A program made the position numbers and the translations under genes. From NCBI RefSeq assembly GCF_017114945.1, contig NZ_JABXKQ010000089.1, forward strand, positions 1 through 64,000: DNA of 64,000 nucleotides. Reading direction: 5' to 3'. The stretch is from Nostoc sp. JL34. GTDB taxonomy: Bacteria > Cyanobacteriota > Cyanobacteriia > Cyanobacteriales > Nostocaceae. Positions 39,395 through 49,800 of this stretch are shown piece by piece; position 1 is the stretch's first letter; every line of letters starts with the position of its first letter. The notes under the pieces were generated by a model, which was given only the letters and a program-made list of their open reading frames with translations, did no database searches and had not been told where the DNA came from.

Positions 39395-39680
39395 GCTATT
39401 ATTTATAATATTTTTTTAGATTCTGCATGACTAGTACTATTAAAAAATTAATGTCCGTGAAAACGTGACAATAGCTTTTTTCCTATGATTATTGCAATGT
39501 ATATATTATTAAATATTGTGTAATAAATTTGTCAATTTATAAAAGTCATTTTCAGAGGCGATCGCTAATAGAGATATGAGCCAAAAAGAATGTAGAGGCG
39601 TAGCACTGCTACGTCTCTACAAGGGTTCTGAACAACGCATATTTAATTTTTGGAACTTTTCAGCAACACCTTAACTCAGA
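39395..39680. other. Intergenic with a palindromic REP-like element
   Basis: 286 bp between two minus-strand genes. It contains the palindromic element at 39591-39621 and one HIP1 site. The promoter of the beta-module/WD40 operon should lie near 39395-39500. Confidence 0.5.
39591..39621. repeat. Palindromic REP-like element
   Basis: TGTAGAGGCGTAGCA and TGCTACGTCTCTACA pair over 15 bp with one G-T mismatch around a single central base. A related palindrome is at 58927-58954 in this window. The family TGTAGAGACGT... is widespread in Nostoc intergenic DNA. Confidence 0.75.
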
Positions 39681-41762
39681 TTAAAATCGCTGACCAATAC
39701 CTAGATGTACTTTGCTTTCTCCCTGGTCATTAATGCCATAGTCAGCCCGGATTAAGCCTAGTGGTGAATTTAATCGCACTCCCGCCCCATAACCAAAACC
39801 ATAACCTGGTTTATCCCGCACACCCGCAGGATCTCCTAATACAGTATCACCAGAGCCTAAGTCTGAGGCGAAGTCGGCAAATAATACACCGCCTACGATT
39901 GGTAAAACGGGAAAACGATATTCGGCAGAAGCTAACACGTAACTGCGACCACTGCCAACTTCTCCAGAATCGTAACCGCGCACTGAGTTGGAACCACCCA
40001 AGTTAAAGCTTTCGTAAGGCGGTAAATTTCCAATGACGGTACCAGCTTGCACATTTACTGCAAAGACTTGTGGCTGTTTGCTATTAAATAATTGGACTGG
40101 TAAATACTGACTGTAGTTGGCTTTAAGACGATTGAGAGAAATATTACCTTCACCGATGGGCACAGATTGTTCTGTACTCAGACTCAAAACGGAACCTTGA
40201 GTGGGATTGAGGGGATTATCTCGTTGGTCTTTGGTGGCGGTGAAGGATACAGTAGTTAGGTCATCAACGCCAGTTCCACTGACAGATAGGGGATTGCCCT
40301 GAGCGTCGGTTGGGGTAATATTACCTTGGCGATCGCGAATACTAGTTCGGGTATAGTTTAATCCTAATGAGGTACTCCAGTCGTCAATTGGTCGCTGCAA
40401 GCTGACACCACCGCCAATTTGAGCTTCCCGCACTTTATCGCCGTTAGCTAGCGTAATCTTGTCATCAAAGGTTTCCGAAAGTTCCCGACTCCGAAAACCA
40501 TTTACAGTGTAGCCGAAGCGATCGGGGTTAGTTGTCCGATAGGGACTGATAAATTTGGTATTAAACTGTAAGTCTCGGCTACTTACACCAACGTTCACAC
40601 CTAAGGTATCATTAATACCGCCGACATTCTGATCTTGATAGCTGATTGTGCCTACTAAACCCTGATCTGCATTGTAACTACCACCCAAGTTAACACCACG
40701 CGCCCCAGTTTCTTTGAGTTGATAGACTAAATCAAGTTTTGTCGCATCTCCTTCTAAAACAACATTCACAGTCTCAAATAAACCAGTCCGATATAGCTGT
40801 TGGATATCTTGTTTAACGACATTTTCTTGGAAGATTTCACCAGGTTTCAACTTGAGTTGCTGTTGGAGGAAATCTGGTTTGGTACGTCCGCCGACGGGAT
40901 TACCTTTGCTATCAACGGTTTTACCTTCATCGTTGACAAAGCGAAACTTGATATCACTCACCAAACCTTCAGCCACATTCACAGTGAGAATACCTTGAGA
41001 ACTGGGTTTAATTGATAGCACCCGCGCCAAGTTATAACCATTGTCGGCGTACCACTTGTTAATTTCTGCTACTGATTGTTGCAGTCCAGCAGGGCTGATG
41101 GTGGTTCCAATCTGAGATTGCAAACGTTGTTGAGCGACTTGATAGGTAAGGACTTTAGCACCAGATAATTGCAGCGATCGCACAATCACTGGTTGCACTT
41201 GATAAACTACATTTAATCCAGCCTGTGTGCTAAAGCTATTCACACTGACGTTGCTAAATAAACCTGTATCCAATATTGCAGCTACATCTTTTTGTAGCTG
41301 ACTTTGACTGGTTTCTCCACCAGCCTGCGTTTTAATTACTTTGCGAATAATGTCTTGCAATTCTTGATTGGCTCCCACTACCTGTACTTCTGTAGCTGTG
41401 ACGACTAAATCACTTTCAGTAGTAGGGGTTTTGGGGGATGAAGAGGGGAGAGGGGGAGTAGGGGAAGCAGGGAGAATTATTTTGGAATTTAACTCTTGTG
41501 CTGATTTTAAGACTACTGGGGAATTTTTGTTTGCACCTGTTTGCACGGCGACGGGATTTTGGGAAAATTGTTGTGCAACTATAGTTTCTGGGGAAGCAAT
41601 TGTCTCTATCCGTGCGGGAGTATCTTCAATTATCGGCACTACCAAGTTACCAGCTTTTTCGGTTGGAGTAACGGTTTTAGCCGATGCAGCCGTTGCTTGC
41701 TGAGTAATATTGGCAGCAGCTAAAGTAGCTAAAGTAAAAATTGCAGTAGCAGAAACTCGCAT
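39681..41762 (-). CDS. Omp85/BamA-family outer membrane assembly protein
   Basis: 693 residues with a signal peptide (about 1-26), a Pro/Ser/Thr-rich linker to about 115, then POTRA domains (about 120-360) seen as repeats of GLFSNVSVNSFSTQ..GLNVVYQVQP, LSGAKVLTYQ and YRTGLFETVNVVLEGD. The C-terminal 16-strand barrel (about 375-693) includes SLGLNYTRTSIRD, SVRGYDSGEVGSGR (the VRGY-type lid motif) and ends in LGIGQRF with the terminal Phe needed for outer membrane insertion. It folds beta-barrel proteins into the outer membrane. Nostocales carry several paralogues and I cannot say which this is. Confidence 0.92.
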   Translation of the reverse strand: MRVSATAIFTLATLAAANITQQATAASAKTVTPTEKAGNLVVPIIEDTPARIETIASPETIVAQQFSQNPVAVQTGANKNSPVVLKSAQELNSKIILPASPTPPLPSSSPKTPTTESDLVVTATEVQVVGANQELQDIIRKVIKTQAGGETSQSQLQKDVAAILDTGLFSNVSVNSFSTQAGLNVVYQVQPVIVRSLQLSGAKVLTYQVAQQRLQSQIGTTISPAGLQQSVAEINKWYADNGYNLARVLSIKPSSQGILTVNVAEGLVSDIKFRFVNDEGKTVDSKGNPVGGRTKPDFLQQQLKLKPGEIFQENVVKQDIQQLYRTGLFETVNVVLEGDATKLDLVYQLKETGARGVNLGGSYNADQGLVGTISYQDQNVGGINDTLGVNVGVSSRDLQFNTKFISPYRTTNPDRFGYTVNGFRSRELSETFDDKITLANGDKVREAQIGGGVSLQRPIDDWSTSLGLNYTRTSIRDRQGNITPTDAQGNPLSVSGTGVDDLTTVSFTATKDQRDNPLNPTQGSVLSLSTEQSVPIGEGNISLNRLKANYSQYLPVQLFNSKQPQVFAVNVQAGTVIGNLPPYESFNLGGSNSVRGYDSGEVGSGRSYVLASAEYRFPVLPIVGGVLFADFASDLGSGDTVLGDPAGVRDKPGYGFGYGAGVRLNSPLGLIRADYGINDQGESKVHLGIGQRF

Positions 41763-41995
41763 AATATTTAACCTAATTAACTAGGAGTTATACCAATTTT
41801 GAATTTTAGATTTTGGATTAAAAGTCTTGACAAAAGCCTGTTACAGGAATTTCAAATAATACTACCTATCTAAAATTGGTGTTAGTTGTAGGGAAGTAAA
41901 GAAATAGGGATAATACTAATTTCCAGCTTCTTCGCCGATTTCCCTATTTATACCTCTTACCCAAACAGACAGTTAATTTTGATATTTTGTTTCTT

Positions 41996-43357
41996 ATGAG
42001 TAATATATCTCGGTCATACCTAGGCTCTAACTCCCAAGCTGCAACTTCTCCTTTGCGGTTACTTGTATTAAGTAATGGTCATGGGGAAGATATGATTGCT
42101 GTTCGGATTTTGCAAGAACTCCAACGACAACCAAACCCACCAGAGATATTTGCTTTACCTCTGGTGGGTGAAGGACGTGCTTATGAACAGTTGGATATCC
42201 CCTTTATCGGTTCAGTCCTGACTATGCCTTCTGGCGGCTTTATTTATATGGATGGCCGCCAATTAGCGCGGGATGTCCGCGGTGGTTTATTGCAACTTAC
42301 CCTCAACCAAATTAAAGCTATCCGCCGTTGGGTGAGTTCTCAAAAAAAATTAGGTAATAATAGAGCAATTTTAGCAGTGGGAGATATTGTCCCGCTGCTG
42401 TTTGCAACTTTCAGTGGCGCTAATTATGCTTTTGTGGGTACGGCAAAATCTGAATATTATGTGCGGGATGAAGCGGGAATATTACCGCGAAAATCCAAAG
42501 ATGCACGTTGGGAAAACTTTTCTGGTTCAGTTTACCATCCCTGGGAACGTTGGTTGATGAGTCGTCGCCGTTGTAAAGCGGTTTTTCCTAGAGATGCACT
42601 GACGACGGAAACATTAAAACAATGGCCAATTCCAGCTTTTAATTTGGGTAATCCCATGATGGATGGTCTAGAACCGACGTTTTCACGCCAACAATTTTAT
42701 AGTCAGAATACTCAACAGCAAGAGACAGTTCGACCTTTTGTAGTGACTCTTCTTCCTGGTTCTCGTGCGCCAGAAGCATACACCAACTGGGAAACAATTA
42801 TGATTGCTGTATCTGCATTGATGGCAAGTTTTCAACAGCGAGATTCAATCTTCTATACTTCTAACAAAGTAGTGTTTTTAGGTGCGATCGCACCTAGTTT
42901 AGACTCGAATATTTTATCCCAAAGTGTGCAATCCCAAGGCTGGCGAACTGAATCAGCATCTCCTATCCAACTTCCCGATCCAAATATCTTGACATTTAAA
43001 CAAAGAAATGCATATTTGATTCTGACAAAACAAGCTTATAATGATTGCTTGCATTTAGGAGATTTAGCGATCGCAATGGCAGGTACAGCCACAGAACAGT
43101 TTATCGGTTTAGGCAAACCTGCGATCGCGATTCCCGGTAATGGGCCACAATATAACCCTACCTTTGCTGAAGCGCAAAGTCGTCTTCTCGGATCATCTTT
43201 GATTTTAATTGATCAGCCAACAGAAGTTGCCAAGGTCGTACAGTCTCTCTTCAAAGATCCTGATATTTTGCAAATTATTGCCGAAAATGGTCGGCGACGC
43301 ATGGGTAAACCAGGAGCCGCACTACGCATTACGGAATGTTTACAGGAACGATTTTGA
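41996..43357 (+). CDS. Lipid-A-disaccharide-synthase-related glycosyltransferase-like protein
   Basis: 453 residues from the ATG at 41996. The N-terminus LLVLSNGHGEDMIAVRILQEL and the C-terminal IAMAGTATEQFIGLGKPAIA, IPGNGPQYNPTFAEAQSRLL are the two Rossmann halves of a GT-B fold like LpxB. It matches the distinct cyanobacterial LpxB-related family, which is not true LpxB. Cyanobacterial lipid A is simplified, so the real product is unknown. It is divergent from the Omp85 gene, and both act in envelope formation. Confidence 0.82.
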   Translation: MSNISRSYLGSNSQAATSPLRLLVLSNGHGEDMIAVRILQELQRQPNPPEIFALPLVGEGRAYEQLDIPFIGSVLTMPSGGFIYMDGRQLARDVRGGLLQLTLNQIKAIRRWVSSQKKLGNNRAILAVGDIVPLLFATFSGANYAFVGTAKSEYYVRDEAGILPRKSKDARWENFSGSVYHPWERWLMSRRRCKAVFPRDALTTETLKQWPIPAFNLGNPMMDGLEPTFSRQQFYSQNTQQQETVRPFVVTLLPGSRAPEAYTNWETIMIAVSALMASFQQRDSIFYTSNKVVFLGAIAPSLDSNILSQSVQSQGWRTESASPIQLPDPNILTFKQRNAYLILTKQAYNDCLHLGDLAIAMAGTATEQFIGLGKPAIAIPGNGPQYNPTFAEAQSRLLGSSLILIDQPTEVAKVVQSLFKDPDILQIIAENGRRRMGKPGAALRITECLQERF

Positions 43358-43471
43358 ATGAGCATTGGGCACTTGTACTGAGCTTTGCCGTTGGCGCAGC
43401 CTCTCCAAGAGTTGTATTGACTATTGGGAAAAAATTCAGTCCTCACTCCCCAGTCACCAGTCCCCAATTCC
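43358..43471. repeat. Short GC-rich heptad repeats
   Basis: Between convergent stops, TCCCCAGTCACCAGTCCCCAATTCC (split as heptads) forms a short tandem-repeat patch of the CCCAGTC/CCCAATT class. Confidence 0.55.
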
Positions 43472-44194
43472 TCACGCCACCAATCCAGAACGTAAGGCCC
43501 TCACAGCAGCTTGGGTGCGGTCATCAGCACAGAGTTTATTGAGAATGTTGCGAACATGGGTCTTCACAGTACCAACTGTAATGTAGAGTTTCTCGGCAAT
43601 TTGCCCATTGCTGCACCCAGCTACAATCAACTCCAGGATTTCTAATTCCCGTTGAGTCAGGGGGTATGTTTCCAAAACTTGCTCGTATTCTGACGCCAGC
43701 GCTTCTATTTTTACTGTCTTCGGCTTGTCAGAGCTTTGGCTCTCTCCAGGAATACCTTGCCGCATCTTTCGCAATACCACATTGGCAATTGCCGGATCAA
43801 TCCATGAGTTACCGCCGTAAGTTGCTTGGATGGCCTCAGTTAATTTACTGATGCTAGTTTCTTTCATGTAATAAGAATCAGCACCTGCTGCAAAGGCTGC
43901 AAGTACAGCATCCTCTGTATGATCCATTGTCAAGATGAGAATCTTCGTCGTTGATTGCCCAGTTTCAGCTTGGTGACGTTTGAATTTACGGGTAAGTTCG
44001 ATACCATCCATGTCAGGCAAGCCGATATCTACAACAGCTACATCTGGCTTTGCCGTTTCTAAAAGTTTTAATCCTTGGGTAGCATTTGCCGCTTCGCCAA
44101 TTACTTTTAATGCACTGTGAGACTGTAATGCTGCTCGTAGCCCCATTCGTGTTAAGTCATGATCTTCAATTAAAATAATACTAATTTCATTCAT
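43472..44194 (-). CDS. NarL/LuxR-type response regulator
   Basis: 240 residues from MNEISIILIEDHDL; an ATG lies ten codons upstream. The receiver has the phospho-acceptor in VAVVDIGLPDMDG and the switch lysine in YYMKETS. The C-terminal LuxR helix-turn-helix is LTQRELEILELIVAGCSNGQ, IAEKLYITVGTVKTHVRNIL. It is a DNA-binding regulator of the NarL class. No kinase is directly cotranscribed, but three kinase or receiver genes follow within 4.5 kb. Confidence 0.9.
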   Translation of the reverse strand: MNEISIILIEDHDLTRMGLRAALQSHSALKVIGEAANATQGLKLLETAKPDVAVVDIGLPDMDGIELTRKFKRHQAETGQSTTKILILTMDHTEDAVLAAFAAGADSYYMKETSISKLTEAIQATYGGNSWIDPAIANVVLRKMRQGIPGESQSSDKPKTVKIEALASEYEQVLETYPLTQRELEILELIVAGCSNGQIAEKLYITVGTVKTHVRNILNKLCADDRTQAAVRALRSGLVA

Positions 44195-44518
44195 CGCTAC
44201 ACTCAACTCTTGCGCTGTTTGCATCTTTCAAAATATTACCTTTTGTCAGCACTATCTCATTATTTTCCCAAACCTAAGATAGATGATATTTCAACCAGTA
44301 TGCATCCACCGATAGAAATAATAAATCTCCGATTTTTTGATATTTCGATAGAGGACAAATCTAGCTGGAGATATATGGATACTTGTACAAAAAGTATGAA
44401 ATATTATTGACACTAATGCCAAATTGCTCCCTCTTGCTTAAAATTCAGCTTTGAATTGCCATCTTCTACTCGTTGATTACTATTATCTTGTATAAAGCTT
44501 TGAAAAAAGCTGACGAAA

Positions 44519-44905
44519 ATGGACAAATTACAATGGGTCGAAGTTGCTTTCCGAGAAAGTGAACGATGGTTTCGAGTGATTTTTAATCAAACTTTTGGAT
44601 TCATCGGATTGATAGAGCCAATAAGAATCCTCATGGAAACGTTCAAATTTGGGGGAATCACCAGCAGCAAGGTAATTCGTCGTCCTTTGTCACAAGCTTG
44701 TTGGTCTGATTTTTCACCATATATGGAATCCCTCACTTCCATTCTTGAAGGGAGAGGCTTTGAGTTTTTGCCCAACTGTAGGGAAGCTTGCTTAGGGGGT
44801 AGGTTTTGTTGATATTTCCACATAACGTGAAAAGTTCAGGTTCGATGGTGGACAATCTCAAAAGAAATTCCAGCACAACTACAAGTGGCAATCACGCCTG
44901 CGTCC
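44519..44905 (+). pseudogene. PAS-domain sensor fragment interrupted by a MITE-like insertion
   Basis: The reading FRESERWFRVIFNQTFGFIG and FGGITSSKVIRRP matches the PAS_4-type domains common in Nostoc kinases (ESEERFRAIFNQTFQFIGL; FGGIT.E.V..RPFWEA). The expected next motif, RWWTIS, appears at about 44850 as VRWWTISKEIPAQLQVAI, after an intervening 123-bp inverted-repeat segment. Frameshifts and stops follow, and no kinase domain remains. Confidence 0.6.
44711..44833. mobile_element. MITE-like insertion inside the PAS relic
   Basis: TTTTCACCATATATGGAA (44711-44728) and TTCCACATAACGTGAAAA (44816-44833) are imperfect inverted repeats (14 of 18 positions) bounding 123 bp. The PAS reading is lost at the left end and resumes at the right end. 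No clear target duplication is visible. Confidence 0.5.
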
Positions 44906-45617
44906 AGATAGTAGGGTTTGGAAGCAGTTGGTATTCTGACTAAAATTCACGAGAAGGTCTTGGTAATTTTGCGAACATTGAAAGATCGCGATCGCCAGAA
45001 AAATACCAACAGAGGTCTGGCGATATTTAAGAAAATTATTGAAGTTTTAGGAGGTAGGATTACTTAACATTTACAAATATGTATAGAGAGTACTTTCTTC
45101 TTTACTTACTCTAATCAATCTAATGGGCAAAACTGTTCAAGCTTATGGTACACGATAATTGTATGCAACTCTCACCAATGGCTGACGACGGTCGCTTGCT
45201 CACTCATTTACAATTGTTTTAAGCTTAGTAAAGTATTTTATTTTACTTTATGTCAGTTCTGTCTGCTGTTTTCAGCTCAATAGTTTTCGATTTGTTAGTT
45301 GCTAATTTTTTGAGAGCCATTGGTCATTTGCGAGGAGTTTAATTCCCAGGCTTTGGCAAATTAACCAGATTGAAGATACAACAGACTGAATTGAGATCAA
45401 GGAAATGTCCAAACTGGATATATCCTGACGCCTTTGACCTTGCTTAACTTTGTTGAGATAATGGCAACGCTCAACAAGTATTCGATTATTATGCAAAATG
45501 TCTTAGTCAATCAAGTTACAGATTTTAGATGTCCGAAATCTTATATTCTTTAGTTGGATAATCTGAAAAGAGAAATGTTATACATCAACCTATGTTTGGC
45601 GGCAAAAATAAAAACCG
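44906..45617. other. Intergenic and degenerate DNA
   Basis: About 710 bp. A plus-strand frame around 44950-45065 (IHEKVLVILRTLKDRDRQKN) and a minus-strand frame at 45302-45496 look like coding debris but match no family I can name. The final 100 bp should hold the promoter of the two-kinase operon. Confidence 0.4.
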
Positions 45618-46952
45618 ATGGAAGAGACGCTGAAAATTTTGGTTGTAGAGGATGACGAAGTAGACCGGATGGCAGTTCGTTGTGCCCTGACTAAAGCAGG
45701 TGTTCAAATGGAACTGTCTGAAGTAGGCAATGGTAATGATGCGTTTTCTGCCTTAAGCACTAGTGCCTATGATTGTGTCTTCCTCGACTATCACTTACCA
45801 GACCAAGATGGACTAACCTTGATCCAACAGTTACGTTTTTCGGAAATTAAAGTTCCTTTAGTAGTCCTAACTGGTCAAGGAGATGAACAAATTACTCTCC
45901 AATTAATCGAAGCTGGTGCTACAGACTATCTCTCTAAGTCGAGAATATCCCCAGAAAGCTTGGCACAGGTTTTGCGGAGTGCGATTCGGGTTTATCGGGC
46001 TGAAATGCAGGCAGATTTGGCAAACCAGCAACTCAGAGAAACTCATGAACAACTGATTCGTAAGAACCAAGAATTGGAGAGACAACAGCAACTGATTCAA
46101 ATGCAAAACTTCAAGCTATCGGAGGCATCACTACTAAAATCACATTTTTTGGGAACTATGTCCCACGAACTCAGAACGCCAATGAATGCGATTATTGGTT
46201 TTTCGCAAATACTATTGCGTCCTAAGTTCGGTCAACTAACGCACCAGCAAGCAGATATGGTTGAGCGCATCTTAAATAATGGGAAGCATTTGCTGATGCT
46301 ACTCAATGAAGTTCTCGACTTTTCCAAGCTAGAGGCAGGACGATTAGACTTAAAGGCGGAAATATTTGATATATCAAAGGTAATAAATCTTGCTGTCGCT
46401 GAAATGCGTTCCCTAGCTGACGCCAAGAATCTCTCATTGTTAGTGCAAACCGATTTGCAAAATCCTTTGGTATTTAATGATCCAGTTCGGATCAAACAGA
46501 TTTTAATTAACCTACTCTCTAATGCCATTAAGTTCACAGAGTCTGGGGATATTTGGGTTGAGGTTAAGGAACTACCTGCAAATCGAGTGGCAATTATTGT
46601 TCAGGATACAGGTATTGGTATAGCCCCCAGAGATTTTAAACGTATTTTTGAAGCATTTCGGCAAGTCGATCAAACTATCACTCGCAAATATCCAGGTACA
46701 GGTCTGGGTTTAGCAATTATAGATTCGCTGGTACGAATGATGGGCGGCAAAATATTTCTTGAGAGCAAATTGGGGATCGGTTCAATGTTTAAAATTGAAT
46801 TGCCGCGTCAAATCACATTGCCGACGGGAGCAGGCGAACCTCCACCTATACAGGGAGATAGTGACGGAGTTTTTTGCTCTGCTAAGAATCCACATCAATC
46901 ATCTTCTCAAAGCCGGAAAGCACCAATAGGATATCCTAAATTTAAACTATAA
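45618..46952 (+). CDS. Receiver-histidine kinase hybrid
   Basis: 444 residues: an N-terminal receiver (5-125, phospho-acceptor in YDCVFLDYHLPDQDG, lysine in YLSKSRI), a coiled coil (130-175), HisKA (FLGTMSHELRTPMNAIIGFS, about 180-245) and HATPase (about 285-400, with VQDTGIGIAPRDFK and GTGLGLAI). It receives phosphate at its N-terminus and has its own kinase core. It is soluble. The next gene has the same architecture 36 bp downstream, so the two are probably an operon. Confidence 0.9.
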   Translation: MEETLKILVVEDDEVDRMAVRCALTKAGVQMELSEVGNGNDAFSALSTSAYDCVFLDYHLPDQDGLTLIQQLRFSEIKVPLVVLTGQGDEQITLQLIEAGATDYLSKSRISPESLAQVLRSAIRVYRAEMQADLANQQLRETHEQLIRKNQELERQQQLIQMQNFKLSEASLLKSHFLGTMSHELRTPMNAIIGFSQILLRPKFGQLTHQQADMVERILNNGKHLLMLLNEVLDFSKLEAGRLDLKAEIFDISKVINLAVAEMRSLADAKNLSLLVQTDLQNPLVFNDPVRIKQILINLLSNAIKFTESGDIWVEVKELPANRVAIIVQDTGIGIAPRDFKRIFEAFRQVDQTITRKYPGTGLGLAIIDSLVRMMGGKIFLESKLGIGSMFKIELPRQITLPTGAGEPPPIQGDSDGVFCSAKNPHQSSSQSRKAPIGYPKFKL

Positions 46953-46988
46953 ATTACTTCCAAAGAAATTGATAAAAGTTGATAAATC

Positions 46989-48113
46989 ATGTCTGTAGTT
47001 GAAAATAATAAAATTTATCGTATCCTCGCAGTTGACGACACTCCAGATAATCTTATTTTGGTTCAAACAATTTTAGAAAGTGAGGGGTATGAAATTGATT
47101 TGGCTTCAGATGGAATAAAGGCTTTGCGGCAAATTGACCAATCTCCACCCGATCTGATTTTGTTAGATGTGATGATGCCGGGGATTGATGGTTATGAAGT
47201 CACACGTCGGATTCGGAAGAACCCTGCACTCTCTTATATCCCAATTCTGTTGATTACTGCCTTTCACGAATCGAGCGTTGTGGAAGGTTTGGATGCTGGT
47301 GCTGACGATTTTATTCGTAAACCATTTGATACTGATGAACTACTGGCAAGAGTGCGATCGCTATTGCGTCTCAAGCACAGTCTGGACGAACAACAAAAAA
47401 TGGCCCGCCAACGGGAAGACTTTGTTTCCCGTTTGACTCATGATTTGCGAACTCCCTTAGTAGCCGCCGATCGGATGTTGAATTTGTTTGAGATGGAAAC
47501 ATTCTGCAAAATTTCGCCGGAAATGAAACAGGCGATCGCAGTCATGATTCGCAGTAACCAAAATTTAATGGAAATGGTGAACACCCTGTTAGAAGTCTAT
47601 CGCTTTGAGGCAGGTAAAAAAACGTTGAATTGGGAGATATGCGATTTACGTGAGATATCTCAAGAAGTAGTCAGCGAACTAAGTCCTCTAACTAGTGAAA
47701 AAGGCTTAATCTTGAAAATAGACACTAGTAAATTAGATACCCTGGGTAAAAACGCTGGTATTATTATGGGCGATCGCTTGGAACTACGGCGGGTGCTAAA
47801 CAACTTGATCGCAAATGCCATCAAATTTACAGATACAGGAGGCATAACAATCCGCATTTTTGAAACATCACCTCATTCAGGAAATCCAGATTTGGTAACA
47901 ATCGAGATACAAGATACAGGATATGGAATTGCGCCTGAAGATCAAGCAACAATTTTCGAGCGATTTCGCCAAGGCAGAAATAAACGCTCAGGTAGTGGCT
48001 TAGGACTACATCTATCCCACCGGATTGTAGAAGGGCACACAGGAACTATCCAGGTCACCTCTGAAGTAGGTAAAGGTAGTTTGTTTACTGTGCAACTACC
48101 TAAGAACACTTGA
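46989..48113 (+). CDS. Receiver-histidine kinase hybrid (second of operon)
   Basis: 374 residues: receiver (1-125, DLILLDVMMPGIDG, DDFIRKPF), HisKA (FVSRLTHDLRTPLVAADRML, about 140-205) and HATPase (about 245-372, IEIQDTGYGIAPEDQ, GSGLGLHL). The kinase box has LTHDLRTP, a variant seen in many cyanobacterial hybrid kinases. It probably forms a signalling pair with the preceding gene. Input signal unknown. Confidence 0.9.
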   Translation: MSVVENNKIYRILAVDDTPDNLILVQTILESEGYEIDLASDGIKALRQIDQSPPDLILLDVMMPGIDGYEVTRRIRKNPALSYIPILLITAFHESSVVEGLDAGADDFIRKPFDTDELLARVRSLLRLKHSLDEQQKMARQREDFVSRLTHDLRTPLVAADRMLNLFEMETFCKISPEMKQAIAVMIRSNQNLMEMVNTLLEVYRFEAGKKTLNWEICDLREISQEVVSELSPLTSEKGLILKIDTSKLDTLGKNAGIIMGDRLELRRVLNNLIANAIKFTDTGGITIRIFETSPHSGNPDLVTIEIQDTGYGIAPEDQATIFERFRQGRNKRSGSGLGLHLSHRIVEGHTGTIQVTSEVGKGSLFTVQLPKNT

Positions 48114-48216
48114 TATCATATACCGCCTAATTACTTATTAAAAAACCTTCCGCGTTGCTGCGTCAGTCTTAATAATAAGTTCTTCTCCTTCACCTTCATC
48201 TTTCTCTGTTGGACTG

Positions 48217-48651
48217 CTAATCCTGACAAAGCTCAAAAGCGGAGTGAATACCCAATCTTCTCCCAAGCCCACGGCAAATTATAGCCTCTAATTCCTCAAT
48301 CATATAAGGTTTGCTGATGTAATCATTAAACCCCGCCTTGAGGATACGCTCACGATCTTCTGCGCTAGCTAAAGCTGTGACTGCTACCACTGGAATTGTG
48401 CAAGTTAGAGGTTCTTGCTTCAGATGACGCACAACATCGATACCGCTGAGTCCTGGTAACAAAATATCCAACAAGATTAAATCTGGTTGATACTCTTTAG
48501 CTACCAGCACCGTTGCAGAACAATCTGTTTGACAAATAAATCTACAACCCATTGACTCAAGGGCATAACTAATTAGTAGAAGACTATCATCATGGTCTTC
48601 CACTGCCAAAATCAAAGGCTGGTGAGAGTTTTGCTTCTTTTCATCACTCAT
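48217..48651 (-). CDS. Stand-alone receiver-domain response regulator
   Basis: 144 residues from MSDEKKQNSHQP; an ATG lies seven codons upstream. One CheY-like receiver: acidic pocket in AVEDHDD, phospho-acceptor in PDLILLDILLPGLSG, Thr/Ala switch in VVAVTALAS and lysine in DYISKPY. There is no output domain. It is convergent with the two hybrid kinases, suggesting it is a phosphotransfer target of that set. Confidence 0.88.
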   Translation of the reverse strand: MSDEKKQNSHQPLILAVEDHDDSLLLISYALESMGCRFICQTDCSATVLVAKEYQPDLILLDILLPGLSGIDVVRHLKQEPLTCTIPVVAVTALASAEDRERILKAGFNDYISKPYMIEELEAIICRGLGRRLGIHSAFELCQD

Positions 48652-49800
48652 GAATGAATTTGTCAAATACATCTCTTCTCCAGAAGATTTTATTACGATT
48701 TATCGTCTTTATAGGAAGATAAAGACGATAAATCCTGGGAACAAAAGAATAGTGGTCAGTCAGGATTAGTTTGTATTTTGCTTTTGCCTAGTTGGTAATC
48801 CTTATCCACACAAAATTGCTGAGGTAAGAAAACCTCAAGCTGATAGGTTTAGCAGATACTTTTCGATTATACGCAAAATTACAGAATATTTTCTGAATGA
48901 GTTCATCATAAGTTTATATAGAAACATCAGATGATTATTTATAACAGTATCGCTTTACCTGTGTATGCTTTGAGCTTTTAAAGATACTGGATAAACAAGT
49001 AATCCAAACGATTAGCTGTTAAATTCCGTACTGAAGTTTACGTACTGAATAGAATGAAAACACAATCTTAATTAGTTTTACAGATGCGATTGAATAAGTT
49101 TTTACAAGTAGGTAAACTAAGAGATTAATGTTTAATAGGTTGCTGAAAAGAAGCGGCTGACCGTGAGATATTGCTTCTTTATTGACAATCATTGTTTCTC
49201 TAACCCTGCCTACTACTTTACCATAGCGCGAGTACATAAATTTGTTTCTAGATTATTGAGATTTTATATAGTATCAGATGCTACAAAAATATCAAAAAAT
49301 ATCATAACCAAACCTTATATTTCCAGGTAAGGGGATTGCAACAGTTAGGGGTTAAATAATGTAAAATTTCACAGATACTTGCTAAGTAGGTAAACTTAGT
49401 TAAACAGAAAATACAAATTATGGGTCGTAGGAATTACTTTAGTATTCAGGGTAAAAGTTTTCAGTGATTACTACATTTTTTTGTTTATTTATGCTCGTTT
49501 AGTTATTAGCAATCGCAAAATTATTTGGAGAATTTTTTCTAATCAATTAGATTCAAATATAGATATATTTTCTGCCATACACGAAAATAAAACTAGCTTA
49601 AATACACGAATTAATTGAAAAAAATTGAAGTTTAATCCAATCAAAATTTTGCCGAAAAAACCTGCTATTTATTGATTAAATTAGACAATTACTATATGTT
49701 AGTTTGAGAGCGGATAAATTTTATTTTGATTTTCCTATATTTAACTATTTATCTATCTAAAGGAGGTTGAATTATTTGTTAAATTGTCGATATGACTTAC
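48652..49800. other. Non-coding DNA left of the small-RNA array
   Basis: About 1.15 kb, AT-rich, no credible protein gene; the 72-codon minus frame at 49019-49237 has no family features. It contains an inverted repeat (GAGGT/ACCTC near 48820), TATCAGAT at 49278 that may be a decayed array box, and ACAGATGCGATT at 49079-49090, which recurs at the right end of the array. Confidence 0.45.

Noticed and set aside
41368..41703. 111-codon plus-strand frame inside the Omp85 gene
   Set aside because: Antisense to the signal peptide and linker of a well-supported Omp85 gene.
45302..45496. 64-codon minus-strand frame with some transposase-like look
   Set aside because: No motif that could be tied to a named transposase family; left as degenerate DNA.
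49019..49237. 72-codon minus-strand frame in the array region
   Set aside because: No family features, AT-rich composition and no ribosome binding site; it looks like chance.
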